Below, one piece after another: positions 1 to 8,011 of a stretch of 64,000 nt of DNA. Each line of letters starts with the position of its first letter. The first letter of the stretch is position 1. Source of the DNA: Collinsella sp. AF23-2 (GTDB lineage Bacteria; Actinomycetota; Coriobacteriia; Coriobacteriales; Coriobacteriaceae); contig NZ_QRVG01000009.1 of the NCBI RefSeq assembly GCF_003459245.1, positions 1 to 64,000 on the forward strand, read 5' to 3'. The notes beneath the pieces are model-generated. The model saw only the letters and a list, made by a program, of their open reading frames with translations, did no database searches and was not told where the DNA came from. Position numbers and translations under genes: made by a program.

Positions 1-7
1 TATCTTT

Positions 8-1024
8 TTAGTGCCCTCGGATTGGGTCATAGTGTCTGTTGAGCGTGGAGAGCATCCCCTCCTCTGCCACCACAATGTCGCCCACCACGCCGCCGTCGTT
101 GAACAGGCTGTAGTAGTCGCGGTAGCGCGGATAGAAATTGACCTCGACCGAGACCACAAAGTTGACGGTCGTGACCAGGATCGTCAAAAACGCGATGAGC
201 GCCGGCACATCGTAGTAGGGCGCGCCATAAAACAAGCCCTTGACCTGCACGCCAATAGGACCGGCCCAAATAATCACCAGGTGCGCAAAGAGTCCCAGAT
301 TGGTTAACAGGCCCGTGAGCGCCAGCGGCATAAACTGATCGAGCCACTGCAAAAAGGGCCAGGGGCTGCGGTCGCTCTGCGGAAAATACCGGTACAGCAG
401 TACCACGTCCCAGGCGAGCATGACGCCGTAGCCCAGAGCAATTGACGCCAAAAGGCCCTCGACAGGCGGCAGTCCCAGCGCCAGCGCGGCCAGGGCGCAC
501 AGGCACGCCACGCCAATGGCAGCCGCAAAGCTGCACAGGATACCGCGGTAATCCTTGATGGCCGTGAGGTAACTCATGCCGTTCCAGTTGACGATCATAA
601 TGTTGAACAGCCACAGGCACAGCAGTCCCTGCAGCAGTGTGGCGCCCGAGAACAGCAAAAAGACACCGTAGAGCACCGTGCCCGCAACGAGCATGATGGC
701 GTTGGAGCCCCAAAACGAAGGCAGAATCTCGTCCTCGCGCTCGGCAAACAACATATCAGCCAAAAAGCGCGTGACCGGCATGGAGAAAAAGCTCGTGAGC
801 AAAAGTGAGGCCAGCAGTGTGTAGGTCACCATGCACACCAGCAGATCCTGGTTGGCACGGCCCACGCCCCACAGACCACACAGCACCAAGATACCCACCT
901 GGAGCAGCACGCCCAACAGCATCGGGCCCGTGCACACAATGCCGGCGTAGCCGTAAGCGCGCATCGTGGCAAACAGGCCCTTGCGCCTAAACAGGCGCTT
1001 GAGCTCAAAACCGATTCCGGCCAC
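8..1024 (-). CDS. pelG: PelG-like exopolysaccharide membrane transporter, C-terminally short
   Basis: PelG is the multi-pass inner-membrane protein thought to carry Pel polysaccharide across the membrane with PelD, PelE and PelF. The 338-residue product opens with the PelG-type MAGIGFELKRL sequence and shows about eight hydrophobic segments (roughly residues 25-50, 62-82, 108-126, 130-146, 160-183, 188-212, 230-255 and 272-295). The GTG start lies 3 bp after the pelF stop and is preceded by GGGGAG. PelG proteins normally have about 450 residues and 12 membrane segments, so about four segments are missing. The TAA is 8 bases from the window edge, so a frameshift continuing outside cannot be separated from true truncation. 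The family assignment is firm; whether the protein is functional is doubtful. Confidence 0.85.
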   Translation of the reverse strand: MAGIGFELKRLFRRKGLFATMRAYGYAGIVCTGPMLLGVLLQVGILVLCGLWGVGRANQDLLVCMVTYTLLASLLLTSFFSMPVTRFLADMLFAEREDEILPSFWGSNAIMLVAGTVLYGVFLLFSGATLLQGLLCLWLFNIMIVNWNGMSYLTAIKDYRGILCSFAAAIGVACLCALAALALGLPPVEGLLASIALGYGVMLAWDVVLLYRYFPQSDRSPWPFLQWLDQFMPLALTGLLTNLGLFAHLVIIWAGPIGVQVKGLFYGAPYYDVPALIAFLTILVTTVNFVVSVEVNFYPRYRDYYSLFNDGGVVGDIVVAEEGMLSTLNRHYDPIRGH

Positions 1025-1027
1025 CGG

Positions 1028-2455
1028 CTACTCCCCCTCTCTGGGCAGGTCAAACGCTTGCGCCGTCTCGTCGTACAGCGCGCGATAGTTGGCGAGCATC
1101 TGCTCGTGCAAAAAGTACGTGGCAACGCGACGCTGCCCGCGCTCCCCCATCTCAATGCGACGGGCGCGGCTCACGCACATGCGCTCCATGGCATCGGCCA
1201 AGCCCTTACGATACATGGGCGGCGTCACAAAACCCGCCACGCCAAAGTCGTCGCCCGGAGCGCCTTCGAGCAGCTCACGGCAGCAGCCCACCTCGGTCGT
1301 CACGCAGGGACGGCGCGATGCAAGCGACTCCAGCACGCTGAGCGGCTGACCTTCGGAGATGCTAGTCAAAATGGTAAAGTCGAGCTTTTCCATGTACTCG
1401 ACCACGTTGACGCGACCGGTAAAGATCAGGTCGTGCACGCCCAGGGTGTCGACGAGCGCATGGCACTCGGCGCCGTACTCTTCGTCGTCCACGCCGCCCA
1501 TAATGTGCAGGCGCACCTTGGGCAGGCGCTCGTGCAGCTCAAAGAAGGCATAGATCATAGTCTTGACGTCCTTGATGGGAGCCAGGCGCACCACCGCGCC
1601 AATGTCCACCCAGCCGTCATCGGGCTTTAAGGGGATATCCTTAAAGCGGTCGAACTGGATGCCGTTGGGGATGACCAGGCATTTGTCCGCATCGCAGCCC
1701 ATATCGATCTGCGTCTTGCGGGCGTTATGGAACAAACTGGTTACGCGGAAGGCGCGGCGATAGATCTCCTCCGAAAGCAGGTAGAAAAAGCGAATCCAGC
1801 GGTCCTTAAATGACGGCACCACCCAATCGGCGCGAATGATCTCTTCCTCGCGCTCACGGGTATAGATGCCATGCTCGGTCAGCAGCACCGGCGCATGGTG
1901 AACGCTTGAGCCCAGGCAGGCGAGCAGGCCGCCGTAGCCGGTCGAGATAGCGTGGTACACATCGGCCACCGGCACCTCGCTGCCCAGCAGGTAGATCACC
2001 GGCAACAGCATAGAGCGCATGGTGTGGAATGCGTCGGCAAAGGGCGTGTAGGGGTACTCGGCAAGGCACACGTCGCGGAAGATATCCATAAACGTGCGGC
2101 TCTGCAAAAACGAGAGCGGATGCACGCGACGGCGCTGGAAAATGTCGAACAGCACGTCCCAATCCGGATTGGAGAGCGACACCAGGCGGCGTAGCGCCTC
2201 GCGCTCACGGTCGTTAAAACTGGCTTCGTGCTGCTCGCCCGAAAGCCGCAGGGCATCGTCCAGGAACACCTCGTGCACCTCGACCACGTTGCCGGGCAGC
2301 TCGTAGACAAACTTGCCGCGGTCGGCAGCATGTGCGCCGATCACCCATAGCACAAACTCGTGCTCGGGCATGGCCTGGATATAGCCATGCATCCAGGTAG
2401 ATACGCCGCCATGTACATAGGGGTAGCAACCCTCGAGTACCAAGCAGATCCTCAT
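1028..2455 (-). CDS. pelF: PelF glycosyltransferase (GT4) of Pel biosynthesis
   Basis: This is a cytoplasmic GT4-family enzyme that polymerises the Pel polymer from a UDP-sugar. The 475-residue protein begins MRICLVLEGCYPYVHGGVS, typical of PelF. It has the PelF N-terminal domain to about residue 260 and a Rossmann GT4 half after it. The second half contains IPNGIQFDRF, an MGG segment and an EGQPLSVLE (E-x7-E) nucleotide-sugar site near residue 385. The ATG overlaps the stop of the DUF2194 gene (ATGA), and pelG follows after 3 bp, so the genes are translationally coupled. Length matches the family and no lesion is visible. Confidence 0.95.
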   Translation of the reverse strand: MRICLVLEGCYPYVHGGVSTWMHGYIQAMPEHEFVLWVIGAHAADRGKFVYELPGNVVEVHEVFLDDALRLSGEQHEASFNDREREALRRLVSLSNPDWDVLFDIFQRRRVHPLSFLQSRTFMDIFRDVCLAEYPYTPFADAFHTMRSMLLPVIYLLGSEVPVADVYHAISTGYGGLLACLGSSVHHAPVLLTEHGIYTREREEEIIRADWVVPSFKDRWIRFFYLLSEEIYRRAFRVTSLFHNARKTQIDMGCDADKCLVIPNGIQFDRFKDIPLKPDDGWVDIGAVVRLAPIKDVKTMIYAFFELHERLPKVRLHIMGGVDDEEYGAECHALVDTLGVHDLIFTGRVNVVEYMEKLDFTILTSISEGQPLSVLESLASRRPCVTTEVGCCRELLEGAPGDDFGVAGFVTPPMYRKGLADAMERMCVSRARRIEMGERGQRRVATYFLHEQMLANYRALYDETAQAFDLPREGE

Positions 2456-3765
2456 TTGTCGCCACCCTCCTTGCGCTCGATCGTCACGGTCTTATCATTT
2501 GCCTTGAGCAGATACAGATTGCCCGTAAGGTGCGTCAGTTCGCCACCCGTCACCGCACCCGGCTCGCCATTATTGGCGCGGAACATGAGCCACGCCTCGT
2601 CGTGGAAATTGCCCAGGCTGAGCGTCCAGGCATCCGCACTGGTATCCACGCTCACCGTAACCGACGAAAAGCGCTGGATGGCACCGGAGCACTCCGACGC
2701 CGTCTGGTGCCGCAGGTCGGGCGCGGATTTGGTAAGCCACTCCAGGTAGTCGACCAGGCCGCCCTTGTAGACCTCCCAGCCCTCCTTGGCGCCACGATCG
2801 GGATCGAGCAAGTCGTCCGGGTGCATAAAATGCGTGCTCACGTAGTGCATGTTGAGCTCGGACACGGCTGCCAGGCGCATATAGGAATCGTCGACCATGC
2901 CGCCCGAGACAATACGTGGCTGCTCCACAATGCCATCGCTCGCCACGCCAAACTCCTGTACGTACGGCAGGTCGGTGCCGTCCTCAAAATACGTGCTGGC
3001 AATAGTCTTAATGCGAGGAACGTCGGTGCCGATAAGCTTGCGTGCACGGGTCGAAAGGATATTTGACGGCGGCACGTAAACCGAGCCGTGCGCGTTGGGC
3101 AGTACCTCATCTTGGAAGGCGATAAGCTCGTTGAGCGATGCGACGAGCGTTTCCTTGTTCTTCCAGGTCTTGTAGTCATACAGCGTGCCATAGTCGGTAT
3201 CCCAGAGCGCCAGAGGCTGATGGTTGTAGCCGTGAAAGCCCAGCTCTCCGCCCATCTGCAGCAGCATGCCGCCAAAATAGCGGAACTGCGTGGTATCGGG
3301 TTGGCGCGCGGGCTCGGTCTGGTTGACCGCGTCCTCGTAGTTTTCGATCATCACACCGGTATAGCGAATGCCGTATTTTTGCGCGAGCTTTTGCAGATCG
3401 GGCCACCAGACCTTGGTGTAAAAATCGGCAATGGAAAGGCCGTAGTCACGCTTGATATAAGTACCATCGCCCGAGGGCACGGGGCTAGGAAAGTCGTCCA
3501 AATAGAACACGGCGCTGTTGATGACCGGATAGGCCGTGGTATCACCCAGCAAGCTTATGGCCGAAGCATAGAACCCACGCATGACCTTGTCGTAGATGCC
3601 AATGTTGCACACCACGGTGTGACCACTGCCGCAATCGTTAGACCAAATGAGCGGCGTGCCCGCGTCACCGGTCTTTGCCCAGACGTGCGCCGTTTCGCGC
3701 AATGAAACCGAAAGTGAAGAATCGAAGGGATCCGAGAACTCGTAGCGCTCTCCCCCTCCCAGCAT
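2452..3765 (-). CDS. C-terminal fragment of the DUF2194 protein (deacetylase-like domain)
   Basis: This 437-residue remainder could be made by reinitiation at ATG 3765, which has GTGAGG five bases upstream. It contains the deacetylase-like core: VFYLDDFPSP (the DD metal motif of this fold, near residue 87), GGELGFHGYNHQ (HGYNH, about residue 177), and STHFMHPDD near residue 309. A C-terminal beta-rich segment follows. If reinitiated, the product would lack the membrane anchor and signal and would stay in the cytoplasm, away from its expected substrate outside. It overlaps pelF by ATGA. Confidence 0.6.
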   Translation of the reverse strand: MLGGGERYEFSDPFDSSLSVSLRETAHVWAKTGDAGTPLIWSNDCGSGHTVVCNIGIYDKVMRGFYASAISLLGDTTAYPVINSAVFYLDDFPSPVPSGDGTYIKRDYGLSIADFYTKVWWPDLQKLAQKYGIRYTGVMIENYEDAVNQTEPARQPDTTQFRYFGGMLLQMGGELGFHGYNHQPLALWDTDYGTLYDYKTWKNKETLVASLNELIAFQDEVLPNAHGSVYVPPSNILSTRARKLIGTDVPRIKTIASTYFEDGTDLPYVQEFGVASDGIVEQPRIVSGGMVDDSYMRLAAVSELNMHYVSTHFMHPDDLLDPDRGAKEGWEVYKGGLVDYLEWLTKSAPDLRHQTASECSGAIQRFSSVTVSVDTSADAWTLSLGNFHDEAWLMFRANNGEPGAVTGGELTHLTGNLYLLKANDKTVTIERKEGGDK

Positions 3766-3810
3766 AAAGTCCTCACTCGGAACGATACTTTCGGCTGTCG
3801 CATAGTCATA

Positions 3811-4332
3811 TCAGGCCGATTCGATCCCAAGCTTGGAAGCAATAGCCTGCAGGCAGTTCGAGTTATCTGGCGTCATGCCCAGCATAAGTGAGCCGCCCGC
3901 ACTCACCCAACTCATCAGATCGGTCAGATGCGTACCCAGTCCGTCAAGCGAGGGCATAAGCACAATCACGCGATCAAACGACGTGAGCGATGGGATCGCG
4001 TCCGCACCGTCGGTGGCAATATCAACATCGCGATGGGCAATCTTCATGTCCAGCAAAATCTGGTCGAACTGGTCTTTAACATCGTCGACGCTATCTTGGT
4101 CCGAGTCGGTAATGACCAGGCACGTGGGCTTTTGGCCAAAGATTGCCGAGGAGGCCGGCACTGCATCGTTGGCGGCAAGCATCCCCAGCTTATGCTGGCC
4201 CGCACTGTACTGCACGCCGGCACGCTCCACCAGCAGCACGGCGGCCATGGCAATAAAGACCGCCCACACCACGAGGAGCCCCATCCAACGAAAGCGCCCT
4301 GCACGGTCACGGATATGTTGCGCCACGCTCAT
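3811..4332 (-). CDS. N-terminal fragment of the DUF2194 protein
   Basis: This 173-residue piece ends at the internal TGA. It has a short cytoplasmic start, one membrane anchor (about residues 13-33, MGLLVVWAVFIAMAAVLLV), then an extracytoplasmic domain with the TCLVITDSDQDSVDDVKDQF segment typical of the DUF2194 N-terminus. The fold would be anchored outside the membrane. Alone it lacks the deacetylase domain and would probably be inactive. It is coupled to pelE by an ATGA overlap and has a strong GGAGGAGG ribosome site. Confidence 0.6.
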   Translation of the reverse strand: MSVAQHIRDRAGRFRWMGLLVVWAVFIAMAAVLLVERAGVQYSAGQHKLGMLAANDAVPASSAIFGQKPTCLVITDSDQDSVDDVKDQFDQILLDMKIAHRDVDIATDGADAIPSLTSFDRVIVLMPSLDGLGTHLTDLMSWVSAGGSLMLGMTPDNSNCLQAIASKLGIESA

Positions 4333-5234
4333 CTGGCCTCCTCCCCGTCGCGCCAAAACGCCAATTTTTCGCGGTTGTCGGCGCTCAAATACACATGTTG
4401 CTTGTCAATCGCATCAATCACACGGTGAACCTCGTCACCGTCGCGGCGCATCACGGCCAGACGCAGGCAAAGCATCCAAACCTCCTGCTCCTCGGGCACG
4501 TCTATCACCAGCTGGTCGGTCACGGCCTGCGCCTCGTCGATCTGTCCGACATCGGCCAGCGCCGTCGCGTATCGAATGCGCAGCTCAAGGGTATCCTCGC
4601 GCTCGCAGCGACGCGCAAGCAGGCGCGCGTACTGTTGGCGCTGAATCTGAGCCACGCGCCCCTCAGCCAAGCCCGAGCCCAAGTATTCACCAAGAAAATC
4701 GCAGTATTCGTTGAGGTTTTGCGCGCTCGGGTCCGTCTTAAAGGCACGCTCCAGCTGCTGCAGTTTAAGGTCGGACTCCTTGAAGATCTGCGCCACCGCC
4801 GTCGCGGCATAATGCGCCACCTCAACGTCGTCGTTAAGCTTAGCCGCCTGCAGCTGCGCCAGGTAAGCGTCGGGCTCCTCGGTGAGCATGGAGAGCATTA
4901 GGCGGCGCCGGTATGCCGGGTCGTTGACGATGAGCGCCTCCTCGAGCGGCACTACGCCTGCATCGTCCTCACCACTCGGTACCGACATACTGCGATGCAG
5001 GTCGTCGTTGAAGCGCAGCGACTCCAGCGCAGACTCTTTCAGCCCCTCGCCAAACGCCGCGCTGCGGACCGATAGCAGAACCACCAGCAACGGGCCCCAC
5101 AGCGGCACCAGCACTATCACAGCCAACATGTGCCCGCGCACCGGCAGCAGGCCCAGCTTCATGAGCGTCCACAGCATCAGGCAAACCAGCGCATGAATCA
5201 GCAGCAAGACGGCAGCAACGACAAGCGAGATCAA
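4329..5234 (-). CDS. pelE: PelE-like membrane protein with helical repeats
   Basis: PelE is an inner-membrane scaffold of the Pel synthase complex. The 301-residue product has two N-terminal hydrophobic segments (about residues 3-27 and 35-58), then a soluble, alpha-helical, TPR-like region containing paired-helix stretches such as LNEYCDFLGEYLGSGLAEG and ALADVGQIDEAQAV. It sits between pelD and the DUF2194 gene, as PelE does. The start is TTG at 5234, overlapping the pelD stop (TTGA), with GGGGGTG just upstream. The product assignment rests on topology and position more than on sequence motifs, because PelE is poorly conserved. Confidence 0.75.
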   Translation of the reverse strand: MISLVVAAVLLLIHALVCLMLWTLMKLGLLPVRGHMLAVIVLVPLWGPLLVVLLSVRSAAFGEGLKESALESLRFNDDLHRSMSVPSGEDDAGVVPLEEALIVNDPAYRRRLMLSMLTEEPDAYLAQLQAAKLNDDVEVAHYAATAVAQIFKESDLKLQQLERAFKTDPSAQNLNEYCDFLGEYLGSGLAEGRVAQIQRQQYARLLARRCEREDTLELRIRYATALADVGQIDEAQAVTDQLVIDVPEEQEVWMLCLRLAVMRRDGDEVHRVIDAIDKQHVYLSADNREKLAFWRDGEEAR

Positions 5235-7414
5235 GCGGCACCCCCCTCACCGTCACCGGTGTAAGAGATGTGCTGCAGCAGCTCCACGATGTCCTCGCCG
5301 TCGAGGGGCTCCACCGCAATCTGCTTTGCACTCAGACGCTCGCGGATAATGGGCAGATCGCACGCCTTTGCCTGGCGCATAAGCAGGTAGAGCACGTCGC
5401 CGTCGACCAAGCCCGCCGCGTCGCTCTCGCGGATTGCCGACCCAATTGCGCCCACCAGCTCGCCGACAGGCTCCATACCCGGTACCACGCGCAGGAGCAA
5501 AAAACTACCCATCTTGCTATCTGCCAGAGCCTGCTCCGCCGCGAGCTCTTGGCCAAAGGCAGTCTGCTTGAGCACGCAAGTTCCGTCAACGCAGCGTTTA
5601 TCCTGCGCCACCGCCTCATAGTCAAAGGCACGGCCCAGCGCGCTTTCGACCAGGCCGCACAAGATGCGGAACAGGTTTTGATAATAGAGGGTCATTTGGT
5701 TTTCGGCCGCACTACGCACAAAGATCAACACGGCGGGCGCCCCGTCGCGCTCGATCGTGTATCCAAACATGGGAAGCCCCGGCGTCAGCTCGCGGTTCAC
5801 CCACAGGTTCGAACGACCCCCGTCGCCCAAAAGAGGTACAAGCTGCTCAAGCGTGAGCGAACGTGCGGCATCTTCGGCAATCGCGGGACTTGCTGCCACC
5901 AGGCGTGCAAATGCCCCGCCCGAAACATGGTAGATCGCCACCGAATCGTTCTCGAGGATCTCGCCCAGAAGCTCGCAGCACTTGCGATAGATGTCGCGCG
6001 GGTTGAGCACGTCGAGCTCCTGCGTCACCGCAAAGATCTTACCAAAGCTGTCGTGGCGACCCACGATCTGGCGCCTGTACGCGCGCTTGTCCTCGATCGC
6101 GTCGTGGTAGAGCTGCGTAAGGAACGTATTGCGGTTGCGCACGAGCTCGTTTTGATCGCGCTCCGCCCTAATGGCTTCGCTGTTGCGCAGCTGCACATAG
6201 CCGCACACGGCACCCACCACAAAGTACGCAATAAACGGCAGCCAGTTGGACGGCTCGTAGAACAGGCCCTGGAAGGTATAGCCGTACTGAGTAAAGTAGC
6301 TCGCGGCCAAACCCACCGACGCCAGCAGCGCCGCAACCAGGCCAAAATCGAGCCCATACAGCGTGCCGATCAGTACCACGTACAGCAGGCGGTAGTCGAG
6401 CACGTTAAGCTGAGCAGACTGCGAAAACACCAGCTCCAGGCCCTCAAAGAGCACCCAGGCCAGCGCGGTCTCCAGGCATTTGATGGGCAGTGTCCGCCCG
6501 CGCATGCGGTCGATGGCGGCACGCAGCGGATGGCGCTTGCCCGCGAGGGTCTGCTCCCAGCGGGCGTGTATGGTCGAAAGATCGCGCAGCACGTCATAGC
6601 GCTGGAACCACCCGTAGCGCGTGCGGACGGTATCGCTCGGAGCAATGGAGACGACGGCGTCCCCGTCGTAGGTAATGTCGAGCCCCGGGAACAAGCCCTT
6701 GAGCGCCTCGCCCAGGTCTCCCACGGTGTGGGCAAAGCTATCCGGAACCTCGAGTTCCTCGAATGTGGCATCCCAGCTGTCGAAGATGCGACGCACCAGA
6801 ACGGCCAGCTCCTCGGCGCAGAGGGCACCGAGCGGTGAGTCCGCCCCAGCCCTCATGACAGCAGAGCCTTGCGAGCACGCCTCGAACAGCGGGATCAAAA
6901 TCGGGTCTTCCAGCGTGGGCGAGGCGGTGTACAGATACGGCACGCGCAAGATCTTGGCCTGAATGCCGTCGCGGACCGCATAGTAGCGGCACAGGTCGTT
7001 GGCCGCACGGGCAATGATGCCCTTGCCGTTTTGCCCCGCAGCGTCCACCGCACCGTCCGCTCCCATGGGACCAGTCACAAACAGCAGCTGAATCTGGCGA
7101 CCCATGCAAGCTCGAAAGACGGAGCGCAGCAGCTCGATGTCGCCAACGGCCTCGGTATGCGGCGTAAGATAGGTAGAGAGGTAGACCACACGGTCGAATT
7201 CGTAAGCCTGGTCCAGGTGCTGCAGCAGCTCTTTCCAAGACGCATGGAGCGACGACCCGTCGCGGCGCGCCTCGTTGGCCGCCACGACCTGAACATGGTC
7301 ACCGGGAAACGCCTTGGCACAAAAGTCGTCATCGACATACACGGTATTGCCAACAACCAGCACTTCCACCGTGCGCTCCCCCTCCCCAAATTTAGCTTTT
7401 GCCATGGTAAACAT
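5231..7414 (-). CDS. pelD: PelD-like c-di-GMP receptor with an SDR-like N-terminus
   Basis: PelD is the membrane c-di-GMP receptor that activates Pel synthesis. The 727-residue protein has an NAD-epimerase/SDR-like region (about 1-290), a cluster of hydrophobic segments (about 315-400), a GAF-like region (about 440-570) and a degenerate GGDEF domain. In the last, RESD (residues 662-665) stands five residues before DGDVL (671-675). This is exactly the RxxD-x5-GGDEF spacing, so the I-site is kept while the active site is lost. It heads the operon. Start is ATG 7414 or ATG 7405; neither has a clear ribosome site. Confidence 0.85.
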   Translation of the reverse strand: MFTMAKAKFGEGERTVEVLVVGNTVYVDDDFCAKAFPGDHVQVVAANEARRDGSSLHASWKELLQHLDQAYEFDRVVYLSTYLTPHTEAVGDIELLRSVFRACMGRQIQLLFVTGPMGADGAVDAAGQNGKGIIARAANDLCRYYAVRDGIQAKILRVPYLYTASPTLEDPILIPLFEACSQGSAVMRAGADSPLGALCAEELAVLVRRIFDSWDATFEELEVPDSFAHTVGDLGEALKGLFPGLDITYDGDAVVSIAPSDTVRTRYGWFQRYDVLRDLSTIHARWEQTLAGKRHPLRAAIDRMRGRTLPIKCLETALAWVLFEGLELVFSQSAQLNVLDYRLLYVVLIGTLYGLDFGLVAALLASVGLAASYFTQYGYTFQGLFYEPSNWLPFIAYFVVGAVCGYVQLRNSEAIRAERDQNELVRNRNTFLTQLYHDAIEDKRAYRRQIVGRHDSFGKIFAVTQELDVLNPRDIYRKCCELLGEILENDSVAIYHVSGGAFARLVAASPAIAEDAARSLTLEQLVPLLGDGGRSNLWVNRELTPGLPMFGYTIERDGAPAVLIFVRSAAENQMTLYYQNLFRILCGLVESALGRAFDYEAVAQDKRCVDGTCVLKQTAFGQELAAEQALADSKMGSFLLLRVVPGMEPVGELVGAIGSAIRESDAAGLVDGDVLYLLMRQAKACDLPIIRERLSAKQIAVEPLDGEDIVELLQHISYTGDGEGGAA

Positions 7415-7418
7415 GCAT

Positions 7419-7449
7419 ATTGTACGCTGTCAATGTAGGCCAAAGGCAA
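7419..7449 (-). promoter_or_regulatory. Possible pel operon promoter, perhaps giving a leaderless mRNA
   Basis: On the minus strand a TACAAT -10 box (7419-7424) lies only four bases before ATG 7414, with a weak TTGCCT -35 (7444-7449) at 19 bp. A start point at the usual distance would coincide with the ATG and would explain the missing ribosome site. This is a motif reading only. Confidence 0.3.
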
Positions 7450-7625
7450 CTTTAAAGCTGTTTTAAGAACTTTTTCAGACGGGAAGCGACTCGCGCCTGA
7501 GCCAGAGAGCCCTACACGTGCCGCTGCACGGCGGAGAAAGGCGAATCCACTACCCCTCAGGCATAATTCCTGAGCAAAATCAAGCAGAGCACACGGCTTT
7601 TTGCGCCACTTTAAGACGTAATCGG

Positions 7626-7828
7626 GATGTGGCGAGAGGCCAAATTCGGAAGTGCGGGGAAAACCAAAGGAATGCTGACCAGACCCCCGTTTTAGGCTTC
7701 CGCGACCTGCGGTTTTGATACAAAAAAACCGCGTTGTGCTCGAAGGTTTTCGATTTTTCCCCGCACTTCTGTAATTACATCTCTGGATCGAGGGCGCAGG
7801 CAATGGTGACGACATCCACGATAGCGCC
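7626..7828. repeat. Structured ~200-bp interspersed repeat, copy 1
   Basis: This copy is closely similar along its length to 9870-10067, in the same orientation. Each copy carries a long-range stem: here 15 perfect base pairs join 7649-7663 (GAAGTGCGGGGAAAA) to 7755-7769. An inner hairpin is GCGGTTTT...AAAACCGC around 7708-7732. No ORF in it looks real. The rest of 7415-8011 holds no gene I can support; a TATAAT at 7969-7974 probably serves the next gene. Confidence 0.75.
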
Positions 7829-8011
7829 CCCCTATGCCTGATACCAAAATCGTTCCATAGGGACCCGTTTCCCAATGGGATGATTCTTCACAAAGGGCAT
7901 TAAGGCGCATGAGAACATGGTAGAGGCAAGCAAGCGCGCTTCCACGTTTTCGCCCATGGTGACCACGGTATAATCCAACGAGACAAGCAACGAACGGGAA
8001 AGGCAGCGCGG

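Larger units (their letters stand above)
2452..4332 (-). pseudogene. PelA-like DUF2194 polysaccharide deacetylase gene with an in-frame TGA
   Basis: This is one continuous reading frame of 627 codons from ATG 4332 to the TGA at 2452-2454, broken only by a TGA at 3811-3813 (codon 174). After it the same frame resumes as YDYATAESIVPSEDFMLGGG. There is no frameshift. The full length of about 626 residues fits a DUF2194 protein, the deacetylase-like module found between pelE and pelF in Gram-positive pel operons. The ATG at 4332 overlaps the pelE stop (ATGA) and has GGAGGAGG before it. A point nonsense mutation is the simplest reading. A selenocysteine codon is unlikely because no convincing hairpin follows. 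Confidence 0.75.

Noticed and set aside
3766..3815. SECIS-like hairpin after the in-frame TGA in the DUF2194 gene
   Set aside because: Only a four-pair stem (GCGA/UCGU) with a 12-base loop can be drawn, far weaker than known bacterial SECIS elements, and DUF2194 proteins have no redox site there.
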